Assembly (NCBI GenBank): GCA_028279895.1
Contig: JANQMY010000294.1
Coordinates: forward strand, 1 to 44,675
Direction of reading: 5' to 3'
Source: Alphaproteobacteria bacterium
GTDB lineage: Bacteria > Pseudomonadota > Alphaproteobacteria > JANQMY01
DNA length: 44,675 nucleotides
In this document: in pieces, positions 29,402 to 36,468 of the stretch
How positions within the stretch are numbered: the first letter of the stretch is position 1
How the letters are laid out: each line of letters starts with the position of its first letter
The notes under the pieces: generated by a model
Database searches by the model: none
Seen by the model: the letters and a program-made list of their open reading frames with translations, nothing else
Told to the model about the DNA's origin: nothing
Translations under genes and position numbers: made by a program

Positions 29402-29654
29402 GAGCTTAGAAGCGGCCAAAGAGCCGGTCCGTTCAATTCTCGAAACACATTATGGTTTTGATCACGTCATGTTGCAGGCGCTGACCGAAGAAGAACGCGA
29501 CGCCGTCGTCACAACGATCGCAGCCGCCGCAATCCGTGCGTATCTTGAGGCTGAAGGGCGGGGCCTCATGCCGCTGAGCCGAAGCATGCAATACAAGTGG
29601 ATCAGCGATTTCTTGTTGCAACGCGCCGAAGAACTCAAGGACTCAGACAAATGA
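29397..29654 (+). CDS. Small protein, 85 aa, ending in DSDK
   Basis: MTSLEAAKEPVRSILETHYGFDHVMLQALTEEERDAVVTTIAAAAIRAYLEAEGRGLMPLSRSMQYKW; helical. Its last codons and the next start are the same 18-bp junction as upstream. Unknown function. Confidence 0.75.
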   Translation: MTSLEAAKEPVRSILETHYGFDHVMLQALTEEERDAVVTTIAAAAIRAYLEAEGRGLMPLSRSMQYKWISDFLLQRAEELKDSDK

Positions 29655-29655
29655 C
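29638..29655. repeat. Junction repeat AGGACTCAGACAAATGAC, copy 2
   Basis: Identical to 29384-29401, again over a stop/start overlap. Confidence 0.9.
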
Positions 29656-29734
29656 TGACATTTTACTCTGGACGTTGGTTCTTGTTTTGATCTGTGTCGA
29701 GATTGTTCGCTTTTGGAGGGCTTACACAGGATGA
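29651..29734 (+). CDS. 27-residue single-span membrane microprotein
   Basis: MTDILLWTLVLVLICVEIVRFWRAYTG, one hydrophobic helix with a short basic tail. Too short for the ORF track, but it is locked into the operon by ATGA overlaps on both sides (29651 and 29731). Function unknown; a small inner-membrane effector is plausible. Confidence 0.65.
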   Translation: MTDILLWTLVLVLICVEIVRFWRAYTG

Positions 29735-29937
29735 CTGATTGGAATTCAGATATGAGCGCCGCACCGCGTGATGGGACCAGAATCCTCTTGGTAGGCGACC
29801 CAGATAATCCCCTGACGGTTGTTGTGGGCAAGCAATACCAAGACATCGTCACACCAGGCTGTTGGGACACGGAATATGGCGACTGGTGGCCCACCCACTG
29901 GATGCCCCTACCAACCCCACCAGAGGCAAAGCAATGA
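29731..29937 (+). CDS. DUF551-like small protein, 68 aa
   Basis: MTDWNSDMSAAPRDGTRILLVGDPDNPLTVVVGKQY ... YGDWWPTHWMPLPTPPEAKQ. The ending THWMPLPxPP and the DGTRILL start are typical of DUF551 proteins, found in many phage accessory operons. Function unknown in the family. Confidence 0.8.
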   Translation: MTDWNSDMSAAPRDGTRILLVGDPDNPLTVVVGKQYQDIVTPGCWDTEYGDWWPTHWMPLPTPPEAKQ

Positions 29938-30173
29938 CTGACACCAAACTCGAAGAATTGCGCCCCGTCGTCGAGAGTATTTCAGAGTCCGTCGAGAAAA
30001 TCCGTCAGACGGGCAGCTCCGAAAAAGCCTTGCTGGTGCTAATCCAGAACGCTTCACCACCAGTGCTTGGCCGGTGGGACAAGCCCCGCAAGCCCAATCA
30101 AAAAGAGATCAAAGCCGTTCTTGGCGGCATGGAAGCTTTGGAGGATTTTGTATTCGGTGACGATCATGACTGA
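29934..30173 (+). CDS. Small protein, 79 aa
   Basis: MTDTKLEELRPVVESISESVEKIRQTGSSEKALLVLIQNASPPVLGRWDKPRKPNQKEIKAVLGGMEALEDFVFG. ATGA overlap with the previous gene. No family recognised. Confidence 0.75.
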   Translation: MTDTKLEELRPVVESISESVEKIRQTGSSEKALLVLIQNASPPVLGRWDKPRKPNQKEIKAVLGGMEALEDFVFGDDHD

Positions 30174-30501
30174 ACGCATTGGTGTTGTAGAAATGTATGC
30201 TGCCTATAACGGCAAAGGCGAGATATCAGGCCCGTTTGCAAAGAAGTTCGATGCTGAGGCCGCGCGTTCGTTCACCGGCACCGTCAAGCGCGTATTCGTT
30301 ATTCCTGTTGATGAGTGTGAAGAGATGCACGGCGTGGTGAACTCATCTGGCCATATACGGTCTGCACAAGAACACAGAATTGAGGCGGTCGATGACGCAG
30401 CTCTGTTTACAGCTTCCTGTGAAGACCACAAAGACCACCCTGAACACACCGTCGAACCCGTCCTTGTCTTCCGTGGTCGAAAGGAGTCCGGCAATGGCTG
30501 A
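30166..30501 (+). CDS. Small protein, 111 aa
   Basis: Start ATG 30166 overlapping the previous stop. MTERIGVVEMYAAYNGKGEISGPFAKKFDAEAARSFTGTVKRVFVIPVDECEEMHGVV; the C terminus is acidic and His-rich. Unknown. Confidence 0.7.
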   Translation: MTERIGVVEMYAAYNGKGEISGPFAKKFDAEAARSFTGTVKRVFVIPVDECEEMHGVVNSSGHIRSAQEHRIEAVDDAALFTASCEDHKDHPEHTVEPVLVFRGRKESGNG

Positions 30502-30865
30502 TAGGCTGGACGAATTCATTGATGCTTTTGAAAAGGAACTTCTTAATCTGATAAAGATCTATAAAAGTTGGCCTACTGATAAACATCAGATTTTTGGTAC
30601 AGTACTCAAAGATGTCCGGCATTCAGTGCTTTTTGCCAAATCCGCCCTCGCAGATCCCGCGCCGCTAGAGCCTGACAAGCCGCACCCACACGCGGTTTGG
30701 GATGAGCCACGTAACGCGTGGTTTCGTTGGAATGAGCTTGGTCTATTGCGTCATCGGCGGCCTGGCGAAGAGAGAAGAAACCCGCTCTGGATTTGTTGCG
30801 CGATTAAAGACCCCGACCTCATAGCACGCTGCCATGCTGCTGCGCGGGAGGGTGATGATGGCTGA
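30494..30865 (+). CDS. Unknown protein, 123 aa
   Basis: ATG 30494 with AAAGGAG upstream. MADRLDEFIDAFEKELLNLIKIYKSWPTDKHQIFGTVLKDVRHSVLFAKSALAD, then HPHAVWDEPRNAWFRWNELGLLRHRRPGEE. No family recognised. Confidence 0.7.
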   Translation: MADRLDEFIDAFEKELLNLIKIYKSWPTDKHQIFGTVLKDVRHSVLFAKSALADPAPLEPDKPHPHAVWDEPRNAWFRWNELGLLRHRRPGEERRNPLWICCAIKDPDLIARCHAAAREGDDG

Positions 30866-31034
30866 GCACTGTCCCGACTGTGGCTTCAATACAGATGAGT
30901 TCGTCGAGGGCCGGTGCCCGACGTGCCATTTCGAGCAGCAGTCTACGCTGGACGAATACAACGTTCGTGAAGATTGGTGGCGCGGCCTTTCAGAAGATGG
31001 GCGTTCTGCGCAGATCCAATGGGCAATGCGATGA
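30858..31034 (+). CDS. Zinc ribbon microprotein, 58 aa
   Basis: MAEHCPDCGFNTDEFVEGRCPTCHFEQQSTLDEYNVREDWW has two CPxC knuckles as a compact zinc ribbon. ATGATG tandem start codons at 30855/30858. Probably nucleic-acid or protein binding. Confidence 0.75.
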   Translation: MAEHCPDCGFNTDEFVEGRCPTCHFEQQSTLDEYNVREDWWRGLSEDGRSAQIQWAMR

Positions 31035-31177
31035 CTGATACGTGTGCGAATTGTCGTTTTTGGTACACAGATGAGCGTGTGGAGTCGCAAGCTGTGCAAC
31101 GTGCTTGGAAAAAAGCTGACTTAGCTGCTTTTCGCCGTACCCACAAACCAAAGGAGCCACGCGATGAAGCTGAGTGA
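31031..31177 (+). CDS. Small Cys-pair protein, 48 aa
   Basis: MTDTCANCRFWYTDERVESQAVQRAWKKADLAAFRRTHKPKEPRDEAE. CxxC plus FWY motif, ATGA overlap with the zinc-ribbon gene upstream. Below 60 aa from its real start. Confidence 0.65.
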   Translation: MTDTCANCRFWYTDERVESQAVQRAWKKADLAAFRRTHKPKEPRDEAE

Positions 31178-31373
31178 TGAGCAAGAGACGTTTTTGCGCG
31201 GTCTACCGCACCAATATTTTGAGACGGTCCGCACCGAAGACTATCGGGCGGCCAACGCAGCGAAACTGCGGCACGACGGCCTGATATCTGTACGTAGCAA
31301 GACAGCCTACAAAGGATACGTCCGGGTTCGGAAAACCAGCGCCGGTCGTGCGGCATTGAAGGAGACGGATTGA
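31164..31373 (+). CDS. Small winged-helix-like protein, 69 aa
   Basis: MKLSDEQETFLRGLPHQYFETVRTEDYRAANAAKLRHDGLISVRSKTAYKGYVRVRKTSAGRAALKE resembles a minimal winged helix (helix, AAKLRHDGLI, then a beta wing ending RKTSAGRAAL). GGAG upstream. DNA binding is likely but not shown. Confidence 0.7.
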   Translation: MKLSDEQETFLRGLPHQYFETVRTEDYRAANAAKLRHDGLISVRSKTAYKGYVRVRKTSAGRAALKETD

Positions 31374-31519
31374 GTTTATGGGCTGGCAGCACGGAAAGCA
31401 GACGCGCAGGTTTCGTTGATGGTGCGGACGGTAAGATGGACCCGACCGGAGATAACCGCTTACCAGCCGGGGTAGCGTCCGGCCCAGCCCGCCACATTAG
31501 GAGAGAACGATATGAGTAG
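31370..31519 (+). CDS. Possible small protein, 49 aa (TTG start)
   Basis: TTG overlaps the previous stop (TTGA) and has AAGGAG five bases before it. MSLWAGSTESRRAGFVDGADGKMDPTGDNRLPAGVASGPARHIRRERYE, Gly/Arg-rich. It fills an otherwise empty 138-nt gap. No family; composition is unusual. Confidence 0.4.
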   Translation: MSLWAGSTESRRAGFVDGADGKMDPTGDNRLPAGVASGPARHIRRERYE

Positions 31520-31805
31520 TTGGAAGTCTGTTGTTGAGGATCACGTCGTTTACGTTCTGGAAGCGGATAAAGACTTTCCCGACGGCGTGATCTGTCAGCT
31601 TATCGGTCCAATTAAAGACCCAAACGTCAAGAGACGCGCCGCAAAGATCTCCCAAGCCCCTGTAATGGCGAAGGCCTTGCAGAAGATCGATGATCAAGTG
31701 AGCGAAGTGTACCAGGGCGTCATCACCGAGTTGGACGGTATGGACAATATTCGTGAGATAGCCCGTCAAGCTCTTGCTGGCTTGGAGCCGTCAGATGGAA
31801 GTTAA
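31512..31805 (+). CDS. Small protein, 97 aa
   Basis: ATG with AGGAGAG upstream. MSSWKSVVEDHVVYVLEADKDFPDGVICQLIGPIKDPNVKRRAAKISQAPVMAKALQKIDDQVSEVYQ, mixed alpha/beta. Unknown. Confidence 0.75.
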   Translation: MSSWKSVVEDHVVYVLEADKDFPDGVICQLIGPIKDPNVKRRAAKISQAPVMAKALQKIDDQVSEVYQGVITELDGMDNIREIARQALAGLEPSDGS

Positions 31806-31992
31806 GCCGGGGTTCTATTGGGCCAAGTGGAACGGCTTCGTCTCCATAGCCGAAATCGTGCTCCTTGAGCATGCTGACGCCGATCAAGTTAAGGTGGGTG
31901 AATACTACTATCATTTGTCAGCAGGCGAAGAAGACGAAGAAGCTGGTTATGAACTCATCTCCCCCATAGAGCCACCAAAGGAAACAGAGTGA
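31795..31992 (+). CDS. Small acidic protein, 65 aa
   Basis: MEVKPGFYWAKWNGFVSIAEIVLLEHADADQVKVGEYYYHLSAGEEDEEAGYELISPIEPP; the PGxYWAKW ... SPIEPP frame is often seen in small phage proteins that fold as a small beta barrel. Start ATG at 31795 inside the previous gene. Confidence 0.75.
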   Translation: MEVKPGFYWAKWNGFVSIAEIVLLEHADADQVKVGEYYYHLSAGEEDEEAGYELISPIEPPKETE

Positions 31993-32246
31993 TGTCTGAG
32001 GAATACCCTGGCTATGTTGTCGTGCAGCCTGGAGAGGAAATCGAACCTTGGTGGCCGTGGATTGATTGCTGGTCATGCTTTGGAGAGGGCGAGCACGCTG
32101 ACTGCTTTGAAGAGTTTGCGTGCATCGACCCAGAAAGTGGGTGCGACTCCTGCTTGACACGTTGCGACATCTGCAAGGGCGCTGGCGGCTGGTTCATGAA
32201 ACCTGCCGAAGACGTCCCACAACAAGCGGCTAAAGGAGACGGTTGA
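31992..32246 (+). CDS. Cysteine-rich zinc-binding protein, 84 aa
   Basis: CWSCFGEGEHADC and CDSCLTRCDICKGAGGW resemble DnaJ-type CxxCxGxG zinc knuckles. ATG start in GTGATG. Probably a small zinc protein; role unknown. Confidence 0.75.
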   Translation: MSEEYPGYVVVQPGEEIEPWWPWIDCWSCFGEGEHADCFEEFACIDPESGCDSCLTRCDICKGAGGWFMKPAEDVPQQAAKGDG

Positions 32247-32455
32247 TGTCTATCGCCACTTGCTGCGCTTGTGGAGGGTTCGTCGATACCGATTTCGACA
32301 GTGACGGCGTTTGGTCTGTCAAGCAGCCACCCAGCAACTCCTACATGTGCTGGCCTTGTGCCGGCGGTGTCGCTGAAATGCTTAGGATCGATGAGGTCGA
32401 ATCACAAGTCGTCATTGAGCAGATATTTGAGGAGCACAATCATGGATGTCATTGA
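32246..32455 (+). CDS. Cysteine-rich small protein, 69 aa
   Basis: MSIATCCACGGFVDTDFDSDGVWSVKQPPSNSYMCWPCAGGVAEML has two Cys pairs spaced as a zinc ribbon. TGATG overlap with the previous gene. Confidence 0.75.
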   Translation: MSIATCCACGGFVDTDFDSDGVWSVKQPPSNSYMCWPCAGGVAEMLRIDEVESQVVIEQIFEEHNHGCH

Positions 32456-32732
32456 ACACAGACACTCAGGTGAGCTTTGCACGACACAGCACGGCAACCC
32501 AATCATCCATGACGGCCACCTGTGCGAGGGCGCGAACCTTACACTAGTTAGCGGTGAAAACTTTTGCCTTTGGCATAGGTGCGGTTCGGCTGATGTTCCC
32601 GCCGACACGGCCTACGAAGGCAGCATTGAAGAAGTGACGTGTCCAGACTGTTTGGCTGTTTGGAACAAGGAAAAGCAACACAACATACTAATGAATGCGC
32701 AGCAGGATAAACTAACAAGTGAGCATGTGTGA
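32442..32732 (+). CDS. Small His/Cys-rich protein, 96 aa
   Basis: MDVIEHRHSGELCTTQHGNPIIHDGHLCEGANLTLVSGENFCLWHRCGSADVPADTAYEGSIEEVTCPDCLAVW. Several Cys and His plus VTCPDCL suggest metal binding. Start ATG at 32442. Unknown. Confidence 0.7.
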   Translation: MDVIEHRHSGELCTTQHGNPIIHDGHLCEGANLTLVSGENFCLWHRCGSADVPADTAYEGSIEEVTCPDCLAVWNKEKQHNILMNAQQDKLTSEHV

Positions 32733-33028
32733 TGAAATTCAACGTTGAGAACATCCCCGCTGAGCTGATGGAAGACGCCCCGCGTGTTGGTGACGTCTAT
32801 CCGGCCAAAGGCGGCGCTGTCACATCAGCTTGGATTGTGATGGCCGTCCGCAATAACAACGCGCATCTGATCGGCGTCAATAAAGAGGGGCAGATCACCT
32901 CAACGACCAGTTACGGCGTCCACACGCTTAGCTCTCGTGATCGAATTGGGTTTTGTCCAGAGCTTCTTGATATGGACCTGACACTTCAAATCGATCCGTC
33001 ATCCCTTCGATACGGGCAACCAAGATAG
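32732..33028 (+). CDS. Small beta-rich protein, 98 aa
   Basis: MKFNVENIPAELMEDAPRVGDVYPAKGGAVTSAWIVMAVRNNNAHLIGVNKEGQITSTTSYGVHTLSSRDRIGF; a compact beta-barrel-like pattern ending FCPELLDMDLTL. Unknown function. TGATG overlap upstream. Confidence 0.75.
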   Translation: MKFNVENIPAELMEDAPRVGDVYPAKGGAVTSAWIVMAVRNNNAHLIGVNKEGQITSTTSYGVHTLSSRDRIGFCPELLDMDLTLQIDPSSLRYGQPR

Positions 33029-33047
33029 CGGCTAAAGGAGAGTAGTT

Positions 33048-33248
33048 GTGTCTCAGGTTACGCGTGAACAGGACGTTGCGGATAAACTGGCAATACTTAG
33101 CGCGTTCGGCCCGTTTACGAAGCGCTGCAAAGGTGGTCGCCTAATCGCAGACGGCTACATGTGCATCCATTGCGGTGCTGATCCTGATCACGAATGTCGT
33201 TGGGCAGGTGTTAAAGAAACGCCTGCCACTGAACAAAACAGTGAGTGA
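33048..33248 (+). CDS. Small protein with C-terminal Cys/His cluster, 66 aa (GTG start)
   Basis: GTG with AAGGAGAG upstream. MSQVTREQDVADKLAILSAFGPFTKRCKGGRLIADGYMCIHCGADPDHECRWAGV; MCIHCG ... HEC may bind zinc. Unknown. Confidence 0.75.
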   Translation: MSQVTREQDVADKLAILSAFGPFTKRCKGGRLIADGYMCIHCGADPDHECRWAGVKETPATEQNSE

Positions 33249-33260
33249 AGGAGAGGAATT

Positions 33261-33524
33261 TTGTCTAACGACAAGTTAGCCGCCCTAATTTTTGCACCAA
33301 CCCGAATGATTGCGTTTGGCTCTTGGGCGATGTGCCTGCTCGCAATTGGTGTCTTGATTTGGGGGTGCTTCGACCGACACTACGTGATGATCGTTCCGTC
33401 TTTTTACACGGCGATTATATCATCTCTTCTTGGGCTCGCTGCGGTTCGAGTGCTTTACGACGCTGGCAGAGAAACAAGCGTGGAAAAAGCTGGCCGTCGC
33501 GCGAGAGATCTACTGAGGCAGTGA
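33261..33524 (+). CDS. Two-span membrane protein, 87 aa (TTG start)
   Basis: TTG with AAGGAGAGG upstream. Hydrophobic segments MIAFGSWAMCLLAIGVLIWGCF and YTAIISSLLGLAAVRVLY, then a basic tail. Early-operon membrane protein; exclusion is one possibility, not shown. Confidence 0.75.
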   Translation: MSNDKLAALIFAPTRMIAFGSWAMCLLAIGVLIWGCFDRHYVMIVPSFYTAIISSLLGLAAVRVLYDAGRETSVEKAGRRARDLLRQ

Positions 33525-33532
33525 GTGATTGA

Positions 33533-33733
33533 ATGAGTGAGCCGCGCGTCCGCAAGCTGAGAATCACCAAGACAGATTATGATCTGGCTGCGGGCTTCCT
33601 GCGTGATATGGGCGCGACGGTTGCGTATGTCGATTTAGAGCCCGGAAAAGCACTAATCGTCACGACTGAGGGCAAAGGTTTGACACTGCCCCGTGAAGGT
33701 GTGGAAGATATCTGGAGCAAAACAGCCGTATGA
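33533..33733 (+). CDS. Small protein before the integrase, 66 aa
   Basis: MSEPRVRKLRITKTDYDLAAGFLRDMGATVAYVDLEPGKALIVTTEGKGLTLPREGVEDIWSKTAV; alpha/beta, ATGA overlap with int. The position suits an excisionase, but the fold is not a clear Xis winged helix. Unknown. Confidence 0.75.
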   Translation: MSEPRVRKLRITKTDYDLAAGFLRDMGATVAYVDLEPGKALIVTTEGKGLTLPREGVEDIWSKTAV

Positions 33734-34851
33734 GCGCTCCTATGAAAATCGACCTACCACACATCCTTCGCGATAAGGACCGGCACGGTAATGAACGCCT
33801 GTACTACCGCCGCCGCAAGGGCGATAAGAAAATCCGGTTGCGGGAGGATCCTGGCACACAAGCCTTTCTGGCCGAATACGACAGAGCGCGTGCCCGGTCT
33901 CTGAAGGTGAGCGGACCCAGGGCCCAACCAACACTCAAGGGCAGTTTTCGTGAGCTTTGCCTTGACTATTTCGACTCCGCTGAATTCCGGCGCTTAGCGA
34001 AATCGACACGAAAAGCCCGTCAGCGGATCCTGGAAAGCTGCCTTGATGAGCCCATCCACCCTGACGCAACCGTTACCTATTCGGATTTTCCGGTTCATCG
34101 CCTTGACGTTCAAGCCATCACGGTATTGAGGGACCGCAAGCAAAGTCTACGGGAGGCCGCGAACGGTCGGGTGAAGGCCCTGCGCGTCCTTTTTAACTGG
34201 GCGATCCAGAAAGGCCGGGCACAGATTAATGTTGCCAAGCAGGTGGAAAAATTCGGCGGCACATCGGACGGGTACCATACTTGGACCGAAGCGGAGTTTG
34301 CGCAATACCGCGCCACACACCCCATCGGCACCAAGCCGCGCTTAGCGTTCGAGCTTCTGTACCATGTCGGTTGCCGGAGATCCGATGTTGTCAGGCTGGG
34401 ACGCCCGCACATCTCCAATGGATGGATCCGGTTCACGTCCTATAAAGGCCGGAACAGAAAGCCGATCAAGGTTGAACAACCGATGAGCACCAAACTTGAG
34501 GCCGTGATTGCTGCGTCAGAAACCGGTGACATGACTTTTTTACAAACTGAATACGGACGTGCTTTTTCGGCGGAGGGCTTTGGCAATCGGTTTAAGGCTT
34601 GGTGCGAGAAGGCTGGTCTACCCCACTGCTCGGCACATGGTGTCCGCAAGGGCCGCGCGACTATCGAAGCAGAGAACGGCGCGACACCGCATCAGCTTAT
34701 GGCCTGGTTCGGTTGGCTCGATTTGAAAGAGGCTGAGACGTACACCAAGAAAGCGGAGCGTCGGAAGTTGGCCGCAAGTATGGTCGAGGTCCCCACTTTT
34801 CTGGAAAATGGTCCCCACCTTGAAAAAGGAGCAATGAAATCAAATGGTTAG
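33730..34851 (+). CDS. int: Tyrosine integrase
   Basis: The 373-aa protein has an N-terminal arm-binding part, a SAM-like core-binding domain (about 70-175) and a catalytic domain with R216/R217 (GCRRSDVV), K239 (TSYKGR), H303 and R306 (AHGVRKGRAT), W329 in place of the second His (GWLDL) and nucleophile Y338 (EAETYTKK). It integrates the phage at attB. The candidate attP core starts 9 nt after the stop, and two arm-like repeats lie inside its last codons. No frameshift; looks intact, so the phage is temperate. Confidence 0.95.
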   Translation: MSAPMKIDLPHILRDKDRHGNERLYYRRRKGDKKIRLREDPGTQAFLAEYDRARARSLKVSGPRAQPTLKGSFRELCLDYFDSAEFRRLAKSTRKARQRILESCLDEPIHPDATVTYSDFPVHRLDVQAITVLRDRKQSLREAANGRVKALRVLFNWAIQKGRAQINVAKQVEKFGGTSDGYHTWTEAEFAQYRATHPIGTKPRLAFELLYHVGCRRSDVVRLGRPHISNGWIRFTSYKGRNRKPIKVEQPMSTKLEAVIAASETGDMTFLQTEYGRAFSAEGFGNRFKAWCEKAGLPHCSAHGVRKGRATIEAENGATPHQLMAWFGWLDLKEAETYTKKAERRKLAASMVEVPTFLENGPHLEKGAMKSNG

Positions 34852-34859
34852 GAAAGAGA

Positions 34860-34877
34860 TGGCGCTCCCTAGGGGAG
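34860..34877. other. Candidate attP core, tRNA-Glu 3'-end-like
   Basis: TGGCGCTCCCTAGGGGA reads, on the other strand, TCCCCTAGGGAGCGCCA, the T-arm end, acceptor strand and CCA of a tRNA-Glu in alphaproteobacteria (from memory of the family, compare E. coli CCCCTAGGGGACGCCA). It contains inverted CTCCC-TAG-GGGAG (34865-34877), as expected for core-type Int sites. Confidence 0.7.
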
Positions 34878-34942
34878 TGTCACAACCCCAGTTTTCTGCG
34901 CTTAAAAGTCCCCACTTAGGCACTAAAACACCTCTCCAAACA

Positions 34943-34962
34943 CTAGGGATTCTTATCTCTAG
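34943..34962. promoter_or_regulatory. 20-bp palindrome in the attP arm
   Basis: CTAGgGATtcttATCtCTAG, symmetrical CTAGnGAT/ATCnCTAG, just before the fourth arm repeat. Could be a binding site for an accessory bending or excision factor. Confidence 0.5.
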
Positions 34963-34997
34963 TCCCCACCCCTGTTCTGACTGTGGGGGTGCGTGAG

Positions 34998-35219
34998 ATG
35001 GGAGAAGTTATCCGCATTCACCGGGAGTTTGTGCACGACGAACAATTTGAGATCTGGGCCCATGAAATTGTCCAGGCCCTCAACATGAGCGAGATGCTGA
35101 AGGAAAGCCCCAGCTACGATGACGTGGTTGTAATCCACAAGATCGTCAAAGACGAGATCGCACGCGCGTTTGAGACGGTCTTCCCCCAGTCAGACACATC
35201 TCCTAAAGGAGGTGAGTGA
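34998..35219 (+). CDS. Small protein, 73 aa
   Basis: MGEVIRIHREFVHDEQFEIWAHEIVQALNMSEMLKESPSYDDVVVIHKIVKDEIARAFETVFPQSD; helical. First gene after attP. The track start (GTG at 34983) is less likely. Unknown. Confidence 0.7.
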   Translation: MGEVIRIHREFVHDEQFEIWAHEIVQALNMSEMLKESPSYDDVVVIHKIVKDEIARAFETVFPQSDTSPKGGE

Positions 35220-35220
35220 G

Positions 35221-35652
35221 ATGGAGGGCCTTCGCCTTGTTTTCAATGACGACTTCGCCGTTGGAGAATGGGTAGCGCGCCGTATCCCTTATATCGGTTC
35301 TGCAAAGGATTGGGGAGCGTTTCGCGCCATTGGTATAGCGAAGGGTGACAAGCCTATTGCCGGGGCCGTGTACAACAACTCGCGCGGCTTCGATATGGAA
35401 ATCAACTTTGCCGCCGATAGTCCGCGCTGGTGCACACGCGGAATGCTACGGGGCATCTTCTCTTACCCGTTCGTACAGTGCGGGTGCACGCGCGTCTCTG
35501 TGGCCACTGCCAAGCGGAATGCGCGCGCCCGGCGTTTCATTGAAGGTCTAGGTTTCAAGCAAGAAGGCTGCATCAGACGGGGCCTAGATGGGAAGCAGGA
35601 CGCCATTCTGTATGGGATGCAGCACGAACAATGCAGGTGGCTGAATGGGTAG
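35221..35652 (+). CDS. GNAT-family acetyltransferase, phage type
   Basis: MEGLRLVFNDDFAVGEWVARRIPYIGSAKDWGAFRAIGIAKGDKPIAGAVYNNSRGFDMEINFAADSPRWCTRGMLRGIFSYPFVQCGCTRVSVATAKRNARARRFIEGLGFKQEG. The RxFIxGLGFxxEG and the end DAILYGMQHEQCRWL are typical of a GNAT group found in many phages, distantly related to Mu Mom. Substrate unknown. AAAGGAGG upstream of ATG. Confidence 0.85.
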   Translation: MEGLRLVFNDDFAVGEWVARRIPYIGSAKDWGAFRAIGIAKGDKPIAGAVYNNSRGFDMEINFAADSPRWCTRGMLRGIFSYPFVQCGCTRVSVATAKRNARARRFIEGLGFKQEGCIRRGLDGKQDAILYGMQHEQCRWLNG

Positions 35653-35905
35653 AAAACGAATTGGCTCAGATTTACCGCCGCCTAACCCCGATCAGGTTGC
35701 AAGCTTTGATAAGACGGTGCGGATAGAGCTTGCTCGCGAAGTGGCGAAACTGAATGTGATCAATCAGTACACTCCTTTTGGCAACTGTCTATTCCCCGAC
35801 AAGAGAACGGAACAGAGCATTTTTCGAGCCCTCGTCTTGCCAGAGCGAATCCCGGAGCCTCCTACCATGTGCCCGTCCCCTTCTAGACACACAAGGAGAA
35901 GATAG
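35645..35905 (+). CDS. Small protein, 86 aa
   Basis: MGRKRIGSDLPPPNPDQVASFDKTVRIELAREVAKLNVINQYTPFGNCLFPDKRTEQSIFRALVLPE. ATG overlaps the GNAT stop. Basic/proline start and a helical middle. Unknown. Confidence 0.65.
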   Translation: MGRKRIGSDLPPPNPDQVASFDKTVRIELAREVAKLNVINQYTPFGNCLFPDKRTEQSIFRALVLPERIPEPPTMCPSPSRHTRRR

Positions 35906-36238
35906 ATGAGTGATGAACTAAAAACCGTCAAAGACTACGAGTCTCTTGTGAACGAAAACTGGCCTGACGAGAGACCAGAAGTCCACCGAGCAATGGTATG
36001 TCTTTTGGCCGCCGCTGGTGATGTCGGCCCGAGCGTCATCCGCCTTGCCGTGTTCACCGGATACGACCAACGGGAGATAGCGCAGCTATCTAGGAATTGG
36101 CGGAAAAGCAAGATTTGGCAGCGTGAAAAAATCAAACATTCTGGTTGGTTCGACGAAGAGGGCGGAGGTATCGCTTTTCTTATGGATACTATGGTTGGAA
36201 TGGGGTCGCTAGAGCGCGTACCAGGACAAGACAAATGA
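35906..36238 (+). CDS. Small HTH-like protein, 110 aa
   Basis: MSDELKTVKDYESLVNENWPDERPEVHRAMVCLLAAAGDVGPSVIRLAVFTGYDQREIAQLSRNWRKSKIWQREKIKHSGWFDEEGGGIAFLMDTMVGMGSLERV. The part VIRLAVFTGYDQREIAQLSRNWRKSKIW is HTH-like, and a wing-like C terminus follows. Possible DNA-binding regulator. AAGGAG upstream. Confidence 0.75.
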   Translation: MSDELKTVKDYESLVNENWPDERPEVHRAMVCLLAAAGDVGPSVIRLAVFTGYDQREIAQLSRNWRKSKIWQREKIKHSGWFDEEGGGIAFLMDTMVGMGSLERVPGQDK

Positions 36239-36468
36239 CCACATATTACATGCATACACTGGATGGGAAGCCTGCGGCGTGGGATGAAAACCACGGCGGA
36301 TATATCTACGTCATTTCAGAACCGCAACCGACACGGACAACACCTCGCGTTCACGCAACTTCGCTGGGACAAATTCGACGTGAACAACACCATGACGCGA
36401 CACAACGCGCCTTTTCAGCGACCCACCGCAAGTACGGCTATATCCGCTTCACCATAGAGGGGAAGTGA
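36235..36468 (+). CDS. Small protein, 77 aa
   Basis: MTTYYMHTLDGKPAAWDENHGGYIYVISEPQPTRTTPRVHATSLGQIRREQHHDATQRAFSATHRKYGYIRFTIEGK; beta-rich. ATGA overlap. Unknown. Confidence 0.75.
   Translation: MTTYYMHTLDGKPAAWDENHGGYIYVISEPQPTRTTPRVHATSLGQIRREQHHDATQRAFSATHRKYGYIRFTIEGK

Larger units (their letters stand above)
34788..34971. repeat. Four integrase arm-type repeats GTCCCCAC
   Basis: GGTCCCCACTT at 34788, GGTCCCCACCT at 34810, AGTCCCCACTT at 34907 and AGTCCCCACCC at 34961, all in direct orientation, two on each side of the core. This is the normal geometry of arm sites around attP. The binding is inferred. Confidence 0.7.

Noticed and set aside
33533-33733. Excisionase next to int
   Set aside because: Position fits, but the sequence does not show the basic winged-helix pattern of Xis proteins clearly enough to call.
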